This document shows positions 7,447 to 15,865 of a stretch of 27,529 nt of DNA, piece after piece. The translations under genes were made by a program, and so were the position numbers. Origin of the DNA: Actinomycetes bacterium (GTDB lineage: Bacteria > Actinomycetota > Actinomycetes > Actinomycetales > Cellulomonadaceae); contig JAEWOA010000262.1 of assembly GCA_023461115.1 (NCBI GenBank), forward strand, positions 1 to 27,529, read 5' to 3'. The notes under the pieces are model-generated. The model ran no database searches, was not told the DNA's origin, and saw only the letters and a list, made by a program, of their open reading frames with translations. Numbering within the stretch: the stretch's first letter is position 1; each line of letters starts with the position of its first letter.

Positions 7447-9819
7447 TCAGCCGAAGTAGCGCGGCAGCGTCGCCTCGTGGACCTCGCGCGCCTCCGCCAA
7501 CGGGATCGTGAACAGGCCCGCGACCTCGACCGCCGGGCCGTGCTCGTGGTCGCCGTTATCCACCGGCGCGCCCGCGCCCGGCGTGCACGTCTCCGCGGTC
7601 TCGCCCAGGCGCAGCGCCGGCACGCCACGCGCCGTGCACAGGTCGACGAAGCGCACCTCCTCCGAGCGCGGCACCGCGACGAGGGCGCGCGCGGTGGACT
7701 CCGAGAACAGCGCCTCGAACGGGGTCACGCCGTCGCGCTCGCACAGCGCGTCGAGCGACACCTGCACGCCCACGCCGAAGCGCAGCGACGACTCCACCAG
7801 TGCCTGCGCCAGGCCTCCCTCCGAGAGGTCGTGCGCGGCGTCGACGAGCTCGTCGCGCGCGCCGTGCTGCAGCACAGTGGCCAGGCGGCGCTCGGCCGCC
7901 AGGTCGACCGCCGGCGCCACGCCACCCAGGTGCTGGTGCACCACGTCCGCCCACGCCGAGCCGTCGAGCTCTCCGCGCGTCGTGCCCAGCAGGTACACGG
8001 CCTCGCCCGGGGCGGTCCAGCCCGAGGGCACCGCGTCCGCCACGTCGTCGAGCACGCCCAGCACACCGACGACAGGCGTCGGGTGGATCGCCGAGTCGAC
8101 CTGGCCCGGCTCGCCCGTGCCGTTGTACAGCGAGACGTTGCCGCCCGTGACCGGGACCTCGAGCACCTGGCACGCGTCCGCGAGCCCGCGGATGGCCTCG
8201 ACGAGCTGCCACATCGAGTCCGGGTGCTCCGGCGAGCCGAAGTTCAGGCAGTCGGTGACCGCGAGCGGGCGCGCGCCCGTCGTCGCGACGTTGCGGTACG
8301 CCTCCGCGAGCGCGAGCTGCGCGCCCGTGTAGGGGTCGAGCTTGCCGTAGCGGCCGTTGGCGTCGGTCGCGATGGCCACGCCCAGGCCCGTCGTCTCGTC
8401 GACGCGGATGACGCCCGAGTCGTCGGGCTGCGCGAGCGCGGTGTTGCCCTGCACGAAGCGGTCGTACTGGCGGGTCACCCACTCCTTGCTGGCGAGGTTG
8501 GGCGAGGCCAGCAGGCGCAGCACCGTGGCCCGCAGGTCGGCGGGCGTCGTCGGGCGGTCCAGGGCGTCCGACGAGTCCGCGTTCAGCGCGTCCTGCCACG
8601 CCGGGCGCGCGTACGGGCGGTCGTAGACCGGGCCCTCGTGCGCGACCGTCGTGGGGTCGACGTCGACGATGCGGTGGCCGTGGTGGTCGATCGTCAGGCG
8701 GCCCGTGCCCGTGACCTCGCCGATCACGGCGGTCTCGACGTCCCACTTGCCCGTGATGGCCAGGAACTCGTCGAGCTGGTCCGGCCGGACCACGGCCATC
8801 ATGCGCTCCTGCGACTCCGACATCAGGATCTCGCCGGCCGTGAGCGTCGGGTCCCGCAGCAGCACGTTCTCGAGGTCCACGTGCATGCCGCCGTCACCGT
8901 TGGAGGCGAGCTCGCTCGTCGCGCACGAGATGCCCGCGGCGCCCAGGTCCTGGATGCCCTCGACGACGCGCGCCGCGAACAACTCGAGGCAGCACTCGAT
9001 CAGCACCTTCTCCATGAACGGGTCGCCCACCTGGACCGACGGGCGCTTGGAGGGCTTGGTGTCGTCGAAAGTCTCGGACGCCAGGATCGACGCGCCGCCG
9101 ATGCCGTCGCCGCCCGTCCGCGCGCCGAACAGCACGACCTTGTTGCCCGCGCCCGACGCGTTGGCCAGGTGGATGTCCTCGTGGCGCAGGACGCCGACGC
9201 ACAGCGCGTTGACCAGCGGGTTGCCCTGATAGGACGCGTCGAAGACGAGCTCGCCGCCGATGTTCGGCAGGCCGAGCGAGTTGCCGTAGCCGCCGACGCC
9301 CGAGACCACGCCGTGCACCACGCGCGCGGTGTCCGGGTGGTCGATGGCGCCGAACCGGAGCTGGTCCATCACGGCGACCGGGCGCGCGCCCATCGAGATG
9401 ATGTCGCGCACGATGCCGCCGACGCCCGTGGCGGCGCCCTGGTACGGCTCGACGAAGCTCGGGTGGTTGTGGCTCTCGACCTTGAACGTCACGGCCCAGC
9501 CGTCGCCGATGTCGACGACGCCCGCGTTCTCGCCGATGCCGACGAGCAGGTGCTCCTTCATGGCCGGGGTCGTCTTGTCCCCGAACTGGCGCAGGTGGGT
9601 CTTGCTCGACTTGTACGAGCAGTGCTCCGACCACATGACCGAGTACATCGCGAGCTCGGCCGCGGTGGGCCGCCTGCCCAGGATGTCCCGGATGCGCTGG
9701 TACTCGTCGGGCTTGAGCCCGAGCTCCGCGTACGGCTGCTCGAGGTCCGGGGTCGCCGCGGCATGCTCGACGGTGTCGGCGGTGTGCGCAGGCGGGGTGG
9801 CGGGCACGGTGCTGGTCAT
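7447..9819 (-). CDS. purL: Phosphoribosylformylglycinamidine synthase, large subunit PurL
   Basis: PurL is the ATP-dependent synthetase subunit that makes FGAM from FGAR with ammonia delivered by PurQ and with PurS as bridge. At 790 aa it is the short form, without fused PurS-like and glutaminase domains, so it needs the separate purS and purQ genes found at the far end of the window. Motifs include SEHCSYKSSKTHL (64 onward, His66), FKVESHNHPSFVEPYQGAAT (about 112-131) with following GVGGIVRDI, a central GGDGIGGAS, and GGNVSLYNGTGE in the second half. The ATG at 9819 has GAGGGA five bases upstream. The frame stays open to 10551 but that part is low-complexity and lies over other genes. Confidence 0.96.
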   Translation of the reverse strand: MTSTVPATPPAHTADTVEHAAATPDLEQPYAELGLKPDEYQRIRDILGRRPTAAELAMYSVMWSEHCSYKSSKTHLRQFGDKTTPAMKEHLLVGIGENAGVVDIGDGWAVTFKVESHNHPSFVEPYQGAATGVGGIVRDIISMGARPVAVMDQLRFGAIDHPDTARVVHGVVSGVGGYGNSLGLPNIGGELVFDASYQGNPLVNALCVGVLRHEDIHLANASGAGNKVVLFGARTGGDGIGGASILASETFDDTKPSKRPSVQVGDPFMEKVLIECCLELFAARVVEGIQDLGAAGISCATSELASNGDGGMHVDLENVLLRDPTLTAGEILMSESQERMMAVVRPDQLDEFLAITGKWDVETAVIGEVTGTGRLTIDHHGHRIVDVDPTTVAHEGPVYDRPYARPAWQDALNADSSDALDRPTTPADLRATVLRLLASPNLASKEWVTRQYDRFVQGNTALAQPDDSGVIRVDETTGLGVAIATDANGRYGKLDPYTGAQLALAEAYRNVATTGARPLAVTDCLNFGSPEHPDSMWQLVEAIRGLADACQVLEVPVTGGNVSLYNGTGEPGQVDSAIHPTPVVGVLGVLDDVADAVPSGWTAPGEAVYLLGTTRGELDGSAWADVVHQHLGGVAPAVDLAAERRLATVLQHGARDELVDAAHDLSEGGLAQALVESSLRFGVGVQVSLDALCERDGVTPFEALFSESTARALVAVPRSEEVRFVDLCTARGVPALRLGETAETCTPGAGAPVDNGDHEHGPAVEVAGLFTIPLAEAREVHEATLPRYFG

Positions 9820-9930
9820 GGAAATCCCTCGAAGAGTGCTCGCGGCCGTCGTCGCGAGCAGGATACCCGCGCCCCGGACACCGCCCGCCCCGCGGTCCAC
9901 CGGGTGACCGGCGTTGCGCTCTTCGGGTGA

Positions 9931-10509
9931 CCGCACGGCTCCGACTACCCCACGCCCTACACCGTCACCGCCGAGTGGCTCATCCTGCCCGCCGGCGCGA
10001 CGTTCGGCGACGGCGACCACGTCAACGTCCACTACCTCGACAAGGGCCGCACCGGCTCCGCGCAGCTCCACATCGCCCGGGGGACCAGGCAGGAGTCGTT
10101 CGCCGGGCGGCACGACGTCAAGTGGACCGAGCTCGGCGTCCCGAGGACCGCGTGCATCTCCTGGGTGCAGGTCAGCGGCTACAACGAGCACTTCGGGGAG
10201 GCGGGCCAGCCGTGCGTGTGCCCCAAGCCGCAGCCCAGCCCCCGGCCGACGCCGTCGTCGAGCCCGACGCCTTCCGCGAGCCCACCCGTCGAGACCACCG
10301 CCGTGCCAACCGCTGTGCCGACCTCTGTGCCGACGTCGATCGACGCCGAGGTGATCTCCCAGGTGCTCGGCGCCGACACCCCGGCCGGCGTGGCGGACCT
10401 GGCCACGACCGGCGCCTCCGGGGTCGTCGGGGCGATCGTCGGCGGCGTCACCGCGATCGCGGCCGGCACGGTGCTGCTGCTGCTGTACCGGCGCCGCCGC
10501 ACGGCTTGA
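9931..10509 (+). pseudogene. 5'-truncated LAxTG sortase-anchored surface protein
   Basis: From the base after a TGA at 9928-9930 the frame encodes a folded-looking segment (YPTPYTVTAEWLILPAGATF, then ISWVQVSGYNEHFGEAGQP with Cys residues). A Pro/Ser/Thr-rich wall-spanning stretch follows, then the sorting signal LATTG, a hydrophobic helix (VVGAIVGGVTAIAAGTVLLLLY) and the basic tail RRRRTA. LAxTG is the motif known for class E sortases of high-GC actinobacteria. There is no signal peptide. The first in-frame start (GTG 10165) falls in the middle of the conserved segment without a ribosome site, so the 5' part appears lost. The remnant ends 172 bases before the next gene. Confidence 0.75.
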
Positions 10510-10681
10510 TCGGCTCGGGCGGCCACCCTGTTGCCCGCGCGCGGTACTCAACTTCGCCGCGCCGGGTATCGGGGAGCGCGTGCACAGGTCGGCTTTGGCG
10601 CGGAGGGCGCCGCCGCGCGCCTACGCTGGATCGAAGCGATTCGATATCGGTCGAGCCGCACGAGCCCTCGGGAGGCGTGCC

Positions 10682-11356
10682 ATGTCAGCCCCGACGCACG
10701 TGCCGGAGCGCAGCACGGAGTTCGAGGCTGCTGCGATCATCTCCGACCCAGTGCTGCGCCGCCGTGCCGCGGCGATCACGCTGGTGCATCGGTGGATCCG
10801 GAACACGTACGAGGTCCAGGAGCAGGCCGTGCTCTCGATCGGCGAGTTCGCGCTGATCTACCTACGCGCCGCCGCCCTGACCGAGCGGGAGCTGGAGACG
10901 GGCACGTTCCACGACGCGGGCCGCGCGCTCTTCCAGCCCGGCACGGTCCTGCCGTCCGGCCAGCCGCTGACCGAGCTGAACACGCCCCCGGAGTTCATCG
11001 CGGCGATCCTCGAGGACGCCGCCCAGCTCGACCACGCCGCCACCTACGAGGGCCGGGCCGTCGTCGAGGAACGCCTCGCGCGCGGGATGGACCGGTGGGA
11101 CTCCCCGTGGCCCGGGATGCCGGACTGGGGCCCGACGGTCGACCGCCTCTGCGACGCCTTCGCGGCCGGGAACCACCCGCCCGAGACCGCGCGCACCTGG
11201 GCTCGGCTCGCCGCGAGCCCCCCGGACGACGCCCGCGACCTCGAGGCCGTGCGCAAGCAGCTGCTCGAGCGGCCGCAGGAGATGTCGGTCGAGCTGGCGG
11301 ACTGGGCGACCCGCGGCTTCCGCCTAATCGCCGCCGAGAAGGCGTCCGCGGGCTGA
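10682..11356 (+). CDS. Hypothetical protein, 224 aa
   Basis: I do not recognise the family. The protein is soluble, mostly helical in character and acidic, with no signal peptide or membrane segment. Distinct stretches are RRRAAAITLVHRWIRNTYEV (near the N-terminus), SIGEFALIYLRAAALTERE and a Trp-rich patch DRWDSPWPGMPDWGPTVD in the middle. The ATG at 10682 is preceded by GGGAGG six bases upstream, so the annotated start is secure, and codon-position GC bias supports real coding. A large hairpin terminator follows at once. It stands alone between the surface-protein remnant and the convergent acyl-CoA dehydrogenase gene. Confidence 0.75.
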   Translation: MSAPTHVPERSTEFEAAAIISDPVLRRRAAAITLVHRWIRNTYEVQEQAVLSIGEFALIYLRAAALTERELETGTFHDAGRALFQPGTVLPSGQPLTELNTPPEFIAAILEDAAQLDHAATYEGRAVVEERLARGMDRWDSPWPGMPDWGPTVDRLCDAFAAGNHPPETARTWARLAASPPDDARDLEAVRKQLLERPQEMSVELADWATRGFRLIAAEKASAG

Positions 11357-11414
11357 GCACGACGACACGAGGGGCGCGGCACGGGGCTTCCCCCGGCCGC
11401 GCCCCTCGTCGTGC
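11357..11414. terminator. Bidirectional hairpin terminator
   Basis: The right arm GCCGCGCCCCTCGTCGTGC (11396-11414) pairs with 11357-11380, which carries a 5-base bulge. The inner sequence can form a further GGGG-CTTC-CCCC hairpin. It lies between convergent genes ending at 11356 and 11422, so it can serve both. Confidence 0.8.
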
Positions 11415-11421
11415 GTCGACG

Positions 11422-13473
11422 TCAGCGGACGTGCTTCTCCGGCACCGGGGCGTCACCGGACGCGCGCTGCGCGCGGTAGTACGCGCGCGACTCGTCCTGA
11501 CGCTCGAGCTCGACGCCCGACGAGACCGTCGCGCGCAGGTGCTCCGGGCCGAAGCCGAACGCGTCCACGAGGTCCTGCGCGTGCGGGCGCAGGCGGACCA
11601 GCAGCCGGTCGATGTACGACGAGACCGTGCGCGCACGGCCGGCAGAGAGGCGCCCGTGCACCAGGTACCAGGCCAGATGACGCTCGACGAGGCTCAGGCC
11701 GAACAGGTCGCGCAGCCACGTGAGGACCTGCTTGGTGCCGGGGTCGGTCGCGGCGTGCACACCCCGCGTGAACGCCTCCCACTGCACGCGCTCGGCGTGC
11801 GCGCGGGCCGCCTCGACGAGCTCGTGCTGGTGCGCGTTGAACAGGGTCGCGGCGTCGGCGGGCTCGAGCTTCGACGCCGGACGCAGCGCCATCGCCAGGT
11901 CGGCGACCATGGCCTCCACGCGGTCGGTGAGCAGCTCGCGCTGCGTCTCCTCGTCGCGGAGCTGGCCGGCCGAGCGGCGCGCGTCGCCCGCGTCCGCGAG
12001 GGTCTGGACCGCGCGGATGAGCGGCGTGCGGTGCACCGCGCGGCCCGCGACGAGGCGGGCCACGTCGCTGGCGCCCCCGGCCTTGAGCGCCTTGCTGTAC
12101 TCGGTGAGGAGGCGCTTGCCGACCAGCTGGCACAGGACGGTGTTGTCGCCCTCGAACGTCACGTAGACGTCCATGTCCTGGTGCAGCCCGACCAGCCGGT
12201 TCTCGGCGAGGAAGCCGGCGCCGCCGCAGGCCTCGCGCGCCTCCTGGATGGTGTCCATCGCGTGCCAGGTCGACGACGGCTTGAGCGACGCGGCCAGTGT
12301 CTCGAGGTCCTCCCGGCCCTCGGGGGTGTCGCCACGGCCCGAGAACACGTCGTCGAACGCCGCGAGCAGCTCCTCGTGCGCGAACGTCACGGCGTAGGTC
12401 TCGGCGAGCCTCGGCAGCAGGCGGCGCTGGTGGCGGCCGTAGTCCAGGAGGACGACCTCGTCGGACCCCGCGCCCGCGAACTGGCGGCGCTGGTTCGCGT
12501 ACGTGATCGCGATCGCGAGCGCGACCTTGGAGGCGTTGGCGGCGGCGCCGTCGAGCGAGACGCGGCCCTGCACGAGCGTGCCGAGCATCGTGAAGAAGCG
12601 GCGGCCGGGGCTCGCGATCGACGACGAGTAGGTCCCGTCCTCGGCGACGTCGCCGTAGCGGTTGAGCAGGTTGGCGCGCGGGACCCGCACGCACGTGAAG
12701 TGCAGGCGGCCGTTGTCGATGCCGTTCAGGCCACCCTTGAGGCCGTCGTCCTCGCCGCCGACGCCCGGCAGGAACTCGCCCGTCTCGGCGTCGCGGATCG
12801 GCACGTAGAACGCGTGCACACCGTGGTTGACGCGCTGCTTGCCGGGCGCGGCGGTGACGAGCTGCGCGAACACCACGGCGGCGGTGCCGTGCACGCCTGC
12901 GTTGCCCAGGTAGTCCTTCCACGCGTTGCGGAACGGCGTGTGGATGACGAACTCCTGCGTCTTCGCGTCGTACTCGGCCGTGGTGCCGATCGACGCGACG
13001 TCCGAGCCGTGGCCGGCCTCGGTCATCGCGAACGCGCCCGGGACCTCGATCGACATGGCGCCAGGCAGGAACGTGTCGTGGTGGTACTCGGTGCCCAGGT
13101 GCAGGATCGCGGAGGCGAACAGGCCCCACTGCACGCCCGCCTTGATCTGCAGCGACGGGTCCGCGACGACGAGCTCCTCGAACCGGGCGAGGCTGCCGCC
13201 GTGGTCGTCGGCGCCGCCGAGGCGGGCCGGGAACGCGCGCAACACGTCGTGGTGCGCGACGAGCTCGCGGAGCTGGTGCAGCACGCGCTCGCGGTGCTCC
13301 ACCATCGGCTGGCCCTCGATCTTCTGGAAGTCGGGGTCGGCGACGACGGCGCGCGCTTCCTTGCGCAGCGGCGCGTACTGGCCGAGGAGCTGCTCGGCGA
13401 GCGCGGCGACATCGACACGGGCGTCGGCGGCCGGTTCGACGACGGCCGCGGGCCGGTCGGTGGTGGCGGTCAT
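11422..13473 (-). CDS. Acyl-CoA dehydrogenase/oxidase family protein (ACOX type)
   Basis: This flavoenzyme is predicted to introduce the trans-2 double bond in acyl-CoA, the first beta-oxidation step. At 683 aa it has the acyl-CoA oxidase layout: an N-terminal helical domain, a middle FAD domain with FAMTEAGHGSDVASI (about 148-162), a second helical domain with CGGAGF (416-421) and a C-terminal ACOX-like domain. Glu441 in TFEGDNTVL sits at the catalytic-base position of acyl-CoA oxidases. Whether it passes electrons to oxygen or to an electron-transfer flavoprotein cannot be read from sequence. Its ATG overlaps the tetR stop (ATGA), with AGGAGA upstream, so it is translated from the same message as the regulator. 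The thiolase operon faces away from it. Confidence 0.88.
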   Translation of the reverse strand: MTATTDRPAAVVEPAADARVDVAALAEQLLGQYAPLRKEARAVVADPDFQKIEGQPMVEHRERVLHQLRELVAHHDVLRAFPARLGGADDHGGSLARFEELVVADPSLQIKAGVQWGLFASAILHLGTEYHHDTFLPGAMSIEVPGAFAMTEAGHGSDVASIGTTAEYDAKTQEFVIHTPFRNAWKDYLGNAGVHGTAAVVFAQLVTAAPGKQRVNHGVHAFYVPIRDAETGEFLPGVGGEDDGLKGGLNGIDNGRLHFTCVRVPRANLLNRYGDVAEDGTYSSSIASPGRRFFTMLGTLVQGRVSLDGAAANASKVALAIAITYANQRRQFAGAGSDEVVLLDYGRHQRRLLPRLAETYAVTFAHEELLAAFDDVFSGRGDTPEGREDLETLAASLKPSSTWHAMDTIQEAREACGGAGFLAENRLVGLHQDMDVYVTFEGDNTVLCQLVGKRLLTEYSKALKAGGASDVARLVAGRAVHRTPLIRAVQTLADAGDARRSAGQLRDEETQRELLTDRVEAMVADLAMALRPASKLEPADAATLFNAHQHELVEAARAHAERVQWEAFTRGVHAATDPGTKQVLTWLRDLFGLSLVERHLAWYLVHGRLSAGRARTVSSYIDRLLVRLRPHAQDLVDAFGFGPEHLRATVSSGVELERQDESRAYYRAQRASGDAPVPEKHVR

Positions 13474-14432
13474 GGCTGGTCTCCTGAGGAAAGGTCGAGG
13501 TGGATGTCGTCGAACGCGATCTCGTCGGGGCGTGGCCCGTGGCCGGGAGGCGGCAGGTCACGCTTGTGGTCGCGTGCCAGCAACCCCACCGGGCCCGCCC
13601 ACAGCCACGCCGCGACCTGCGTGGTGAGCTCCTGCCGGTCGGGGCTGCCGGGCTCGTCGCGGTGCGCGAGCCACCACTCACCGGCGCCGCGCACGAATCC
13701 GACCGCGCCCGCGGCCCACGACTCGGCGAGCGAGATGCGCGGATCGCGCGCGTGCGCGACCGACTCGTCGGCCTGCGGCGCGTCGGTGCCGGGCTCGTGC
13801 GCCTCGGCCTCGGGGCGCCGCGCGCGCTGGCCGTCCGCGGTGTCGTGCGTCAGCCCACGCGCGAAGGGCGCGGCGACGAGCTGCGTGACCGAGTCGAGGA
13901 AGTGGCCGAGCGGGCCGCCGGACTCCACCGAGCCGTTGCGCGTGACGAACTGGTAGACGTTCGGCGAGGACTCGATCATCTCCAGGTACACCGCGACCAT
14001 GGCCCGCAGGCCCTCGCGCGGCGTCGGCGAGACGCGCAGCACGCCCTCGAGCGCGCCTTGGATCTGCAGCACGACGGCCTCGGCCACGGCGATCTGCAGC
14101 CCCGTCTTGTCCGCGAAGTAGCGGTAGACGATCGACTTCGACGTCCCGGCGGCGCTGGCGATCTCCTCCATCGAGACGTCCGGTCCGCGGTGGTGGACCG
14201 TGCGGCGCGCGATGCGGACCAGCTCGCCGCGGCGGGCCTCGCGATGGTCGGCCCAGCGGGTGGACCGGCCGTCGGCCGCGTAGCGGTCCGCGGTGCTGGC
14301 GCGAGGGCTCGTCGCGCGTGGGACGGCGCGCAGCAATGGGACGTCAGGCTGCGGCGGGGAGGCGGCGTTGCCTGGCGTGGGACCTGTGGTGGGGTTCGTC
14401 GACGTCGACGAGCCCGGCGTGATCGGACTCAC
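13470..14432 (-). CDS. TetR-family regulator of the fatty-acid module
   Basis: This 320-aa protein has a TetR helix-turn-helix at about 87-108 (SMEEIASAAGTSKSIVYRYF) and a long, helical ligand-binding domain. The first 60 residues are Pro/Ser/Thr-rich and probably disordered. GTG 14432 is the only plausible in-frame start upstream of the domain. No Shine-Dalgarno sequence precedes it, and TACCGT-like -10 sequences lie a few bases upstream, so the message may be leaderless. It overlaps the acyl-CoA dehydrogenase gene by four bases and is divergent from the thiolase-fabG-maoC operon. By position it likely represses both arms through the palindrome at 14440-14456 and responds to an acyl-CoA (inference). 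Confidence 0.85.
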   Translation of the reverse strand: MSPITPGSSTSTNPTTGPTPGNAASPPQPDVPLLRAVPRATSPRASTADRYAADGRSTRWADHREARRGELVRIARRTVHHRGPDVSMEEIASAAGTSKSIVYRYFADKTGLQIAVAEAVVLQIQGALEGVLRVSPTPREGLRAMVAVYLEMIESSPNVYQFVTRNGSVESGGPLGHFLDSVTQLVAAPFARGLTHDTADGQRARRPEAEAHEPGTDAPQADESVAHARDPRISLAESWAAGAVGFVRGAGEWWLAHRDEPGSPDRQELTTQVAAWLWAGPVGLLARDHKRDLPPPGHGPRPDEIAFDDIHLDLSSGDQP

Positions 14433-14439
14433 GGAACCG

Positions 14440-14456
14440 ACGGTATCAGGTACCGT
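14440..14456. promoter_or_regulatory. Candidate TetR operator ACGGTA-TCAGG-TACCGT
   Basis: This is a perfect 6-bp inverted repeat with a 5-base centre. It starts eight bases upstream of the tetR start codon and lies 76 bases before the thiolase start. TAnnnT-type -10 elements lie within it on both strands, so bound repressor would block both promoters. No other site of this sequence was noticed nearby. Confidence 0.6.
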
Positions 14457-14531
14457 GGGTAGCGGACACCACCCCGGGACGAACGTCCCTTGAATCGTCC
14501 GGAATCGCGACGAAGCGAGAGGAACCTCCTC

Positions 14532-15863
14532 ATGGCCCCGACCAAGCAGGGCTCGACGAAGGCCGAGGCGCCCCGGCGCGCGCTCGTCCTCGGCGGCAAC
14601 CGCATCCCGTTCGCCCGCGCCGGCGGCGCCTACGCGCACGCGAGCAACCAGGACATGCTCACCGCCGCGCTCGAGGGGCTCGTCGCCCGCTACGGCCTGC
14701 AGGGCGAGCGCATCGGCGAAGTCGCCGCGGGCGCCGTGCTCAAGCACAGCCGCGACTTCAACCTCACGCGCGAGTCCGTGCTGGGCTCGTCGCTGTCCGC
14801 GACGACGCCCGCGTACGACGTGCAGCAGGCATGCGCCACGGGCCTGGAGACCGTCGTCTCGCTGTCCAACAAGATCCGCCTGGGCCAGCTCGAGTCCGCG
14901 ATCGCGGGCGGAGTCGACACCACGTCCGACGCCCCGATCGCGGTGAGCGACCGCCTGCGCCGCGCGCTGCTCGACCTCTCGCGCGCGCGCTCGGTCGGGC
15001 AGAAGCTCGCGGCGGCGTCCAAGATCCGCCCCAAGGACCTCGCGCCCGCCACGCCCCGCACGTCCGAGCCGCGCACGCACCTGTCGATGGGCGAGCACCA
15101 GGCCGTCACCACCGCACAGTGGGGCATCACGCGCGAGGCGCAGGACGAGCTCGCGCTCGCGTCCCACCAGGGCCTCGCGGCCGCGTGGGAGGCCGGGTTC
15201 TTCGACGACCTCGTCACGCCGTTCAAGGGCCAGGCGATCGACGGCAACCTGCGCACGGACTCGTCGCTCGAGAAGCTGGCCAAGCTCTCCCCCACGTTCG
15301 GGCTGTCGCTCGACGCGCCCGCGACCATGACGGCCGGCAACTCCACACCGCTCACCGACGGCGCGTCCACCGTGCTGCTGGGCTCCGACGAGTGGGCCGC
15401 CGCGCACGACCTCACGCCGCTGGCCGCGGTCGTCGACGCCGAGGCCGGCGCCGTCGACTTCGTGCACGGCGAGGACGGGCTGCTCATGGCCCCGGCGTTC
15501 GCGGTTCCGCGCCTGCTGGCCCGCAACGGCCTGACGCTCGACGACTTCGAGTACGTCGAGATCCACGAGGCGTTCGCCGCCACCGTGCTCTCGACGCTCG
15601 CGGCGTGGGAGTCCGAGTCGTTCGGACGCGACCGCCTGGGCCTGCCCGGCGCGTTCGGGACCGTGGACCGCGCGCGGCTCAACGTGCACGGCTCGTCGCT
15701 GGCGGCGGGCCACCCGTTCGCCGCGACCGGCGGGCGCATCGTCGCGACGATCGCCAAGGAGCTCCACCAGCGCAAGCTGCGCGACGGCGGCACGCCCCGC
15801 GCCCTCATCTCCATCTGTGCGGCCGGCGGACTCGGCCTCACCGCGATCCTCGAGGCGGCCTGA
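14532..15863 (+). CDS. Acetyl-CoA C-acyltransferase (FadI/FadA2-type thiolase)
   Basis: The thiolase cleaves 3-ketoacyl-CoA with CoA to release acetyl-CoA, or condenses in reverse. At 443 aa it is of FadI size rather than the shorter FadA. Catalytic residues are visible: nucleophile Cys101 in QQACATG, His345 in EIHEAFA, the GHP motif at His394 (AAGHPFAATGGR) and the C-terminal Cys429 (SICAAGGLG, where many family members have CxGGG). The ATG at 14532 begins the normal family N-terminus; AGAGG lies about ten bases upstream. It is the first gene of a three-gene operon, two bases before the reductase gene, and the order matches the Mycobacterium tuberculosis fadA2-fabG4-htdX genes. Confidence 0.92.
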   Translation: MAPTKQGSTKAEAPRRALVLGGNRIPFARAGGAYAHASNQDMLTAALEGLVARYGLQGERIGEVAAGAVLKHSRDFNLTRESVLGSSLSATTPAYDVQQACATGLETVVSLSNKIRLGQLESAIAGGVDTTSDAPIAVSDRLRRALLDLSRARSVGQKLAAASKIRPKDLAPATPRTSEPRTHLSMGEHQAVTTAQWGITREAQDELALASHQGLAAAWEAGFFDDLVTPFKGQAIDGNLRTDSSLEKLAKLSPTFGLSLDAPATMTAGNSTPLTDGASTVLLGSDEWAAAHDLTPLAAVVDAEAGAVDFVHGEDGLLMAPAFAVPRLLARNGLTLDDFEYVEIHEAFAATVLSTLAAWESESFGRDRLGLPGAFGTVDRARLNVHGSSLAAGHPFAATGGRIVATIAKELHQRKLRDGGTPRALISICAAGGLGLTAILEAA

Positions 15864-15865
15864 CC

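Noticed and set aside
9820..10551. N-terminal extension of the purL frame
   Set aside because: The frame is open but reads as low-complexity Gly/Arg/Val sequence. A good ribosome site and the family N-terminus place the start at 9819, and the extension covers a plus-strand surface-protein remnant.
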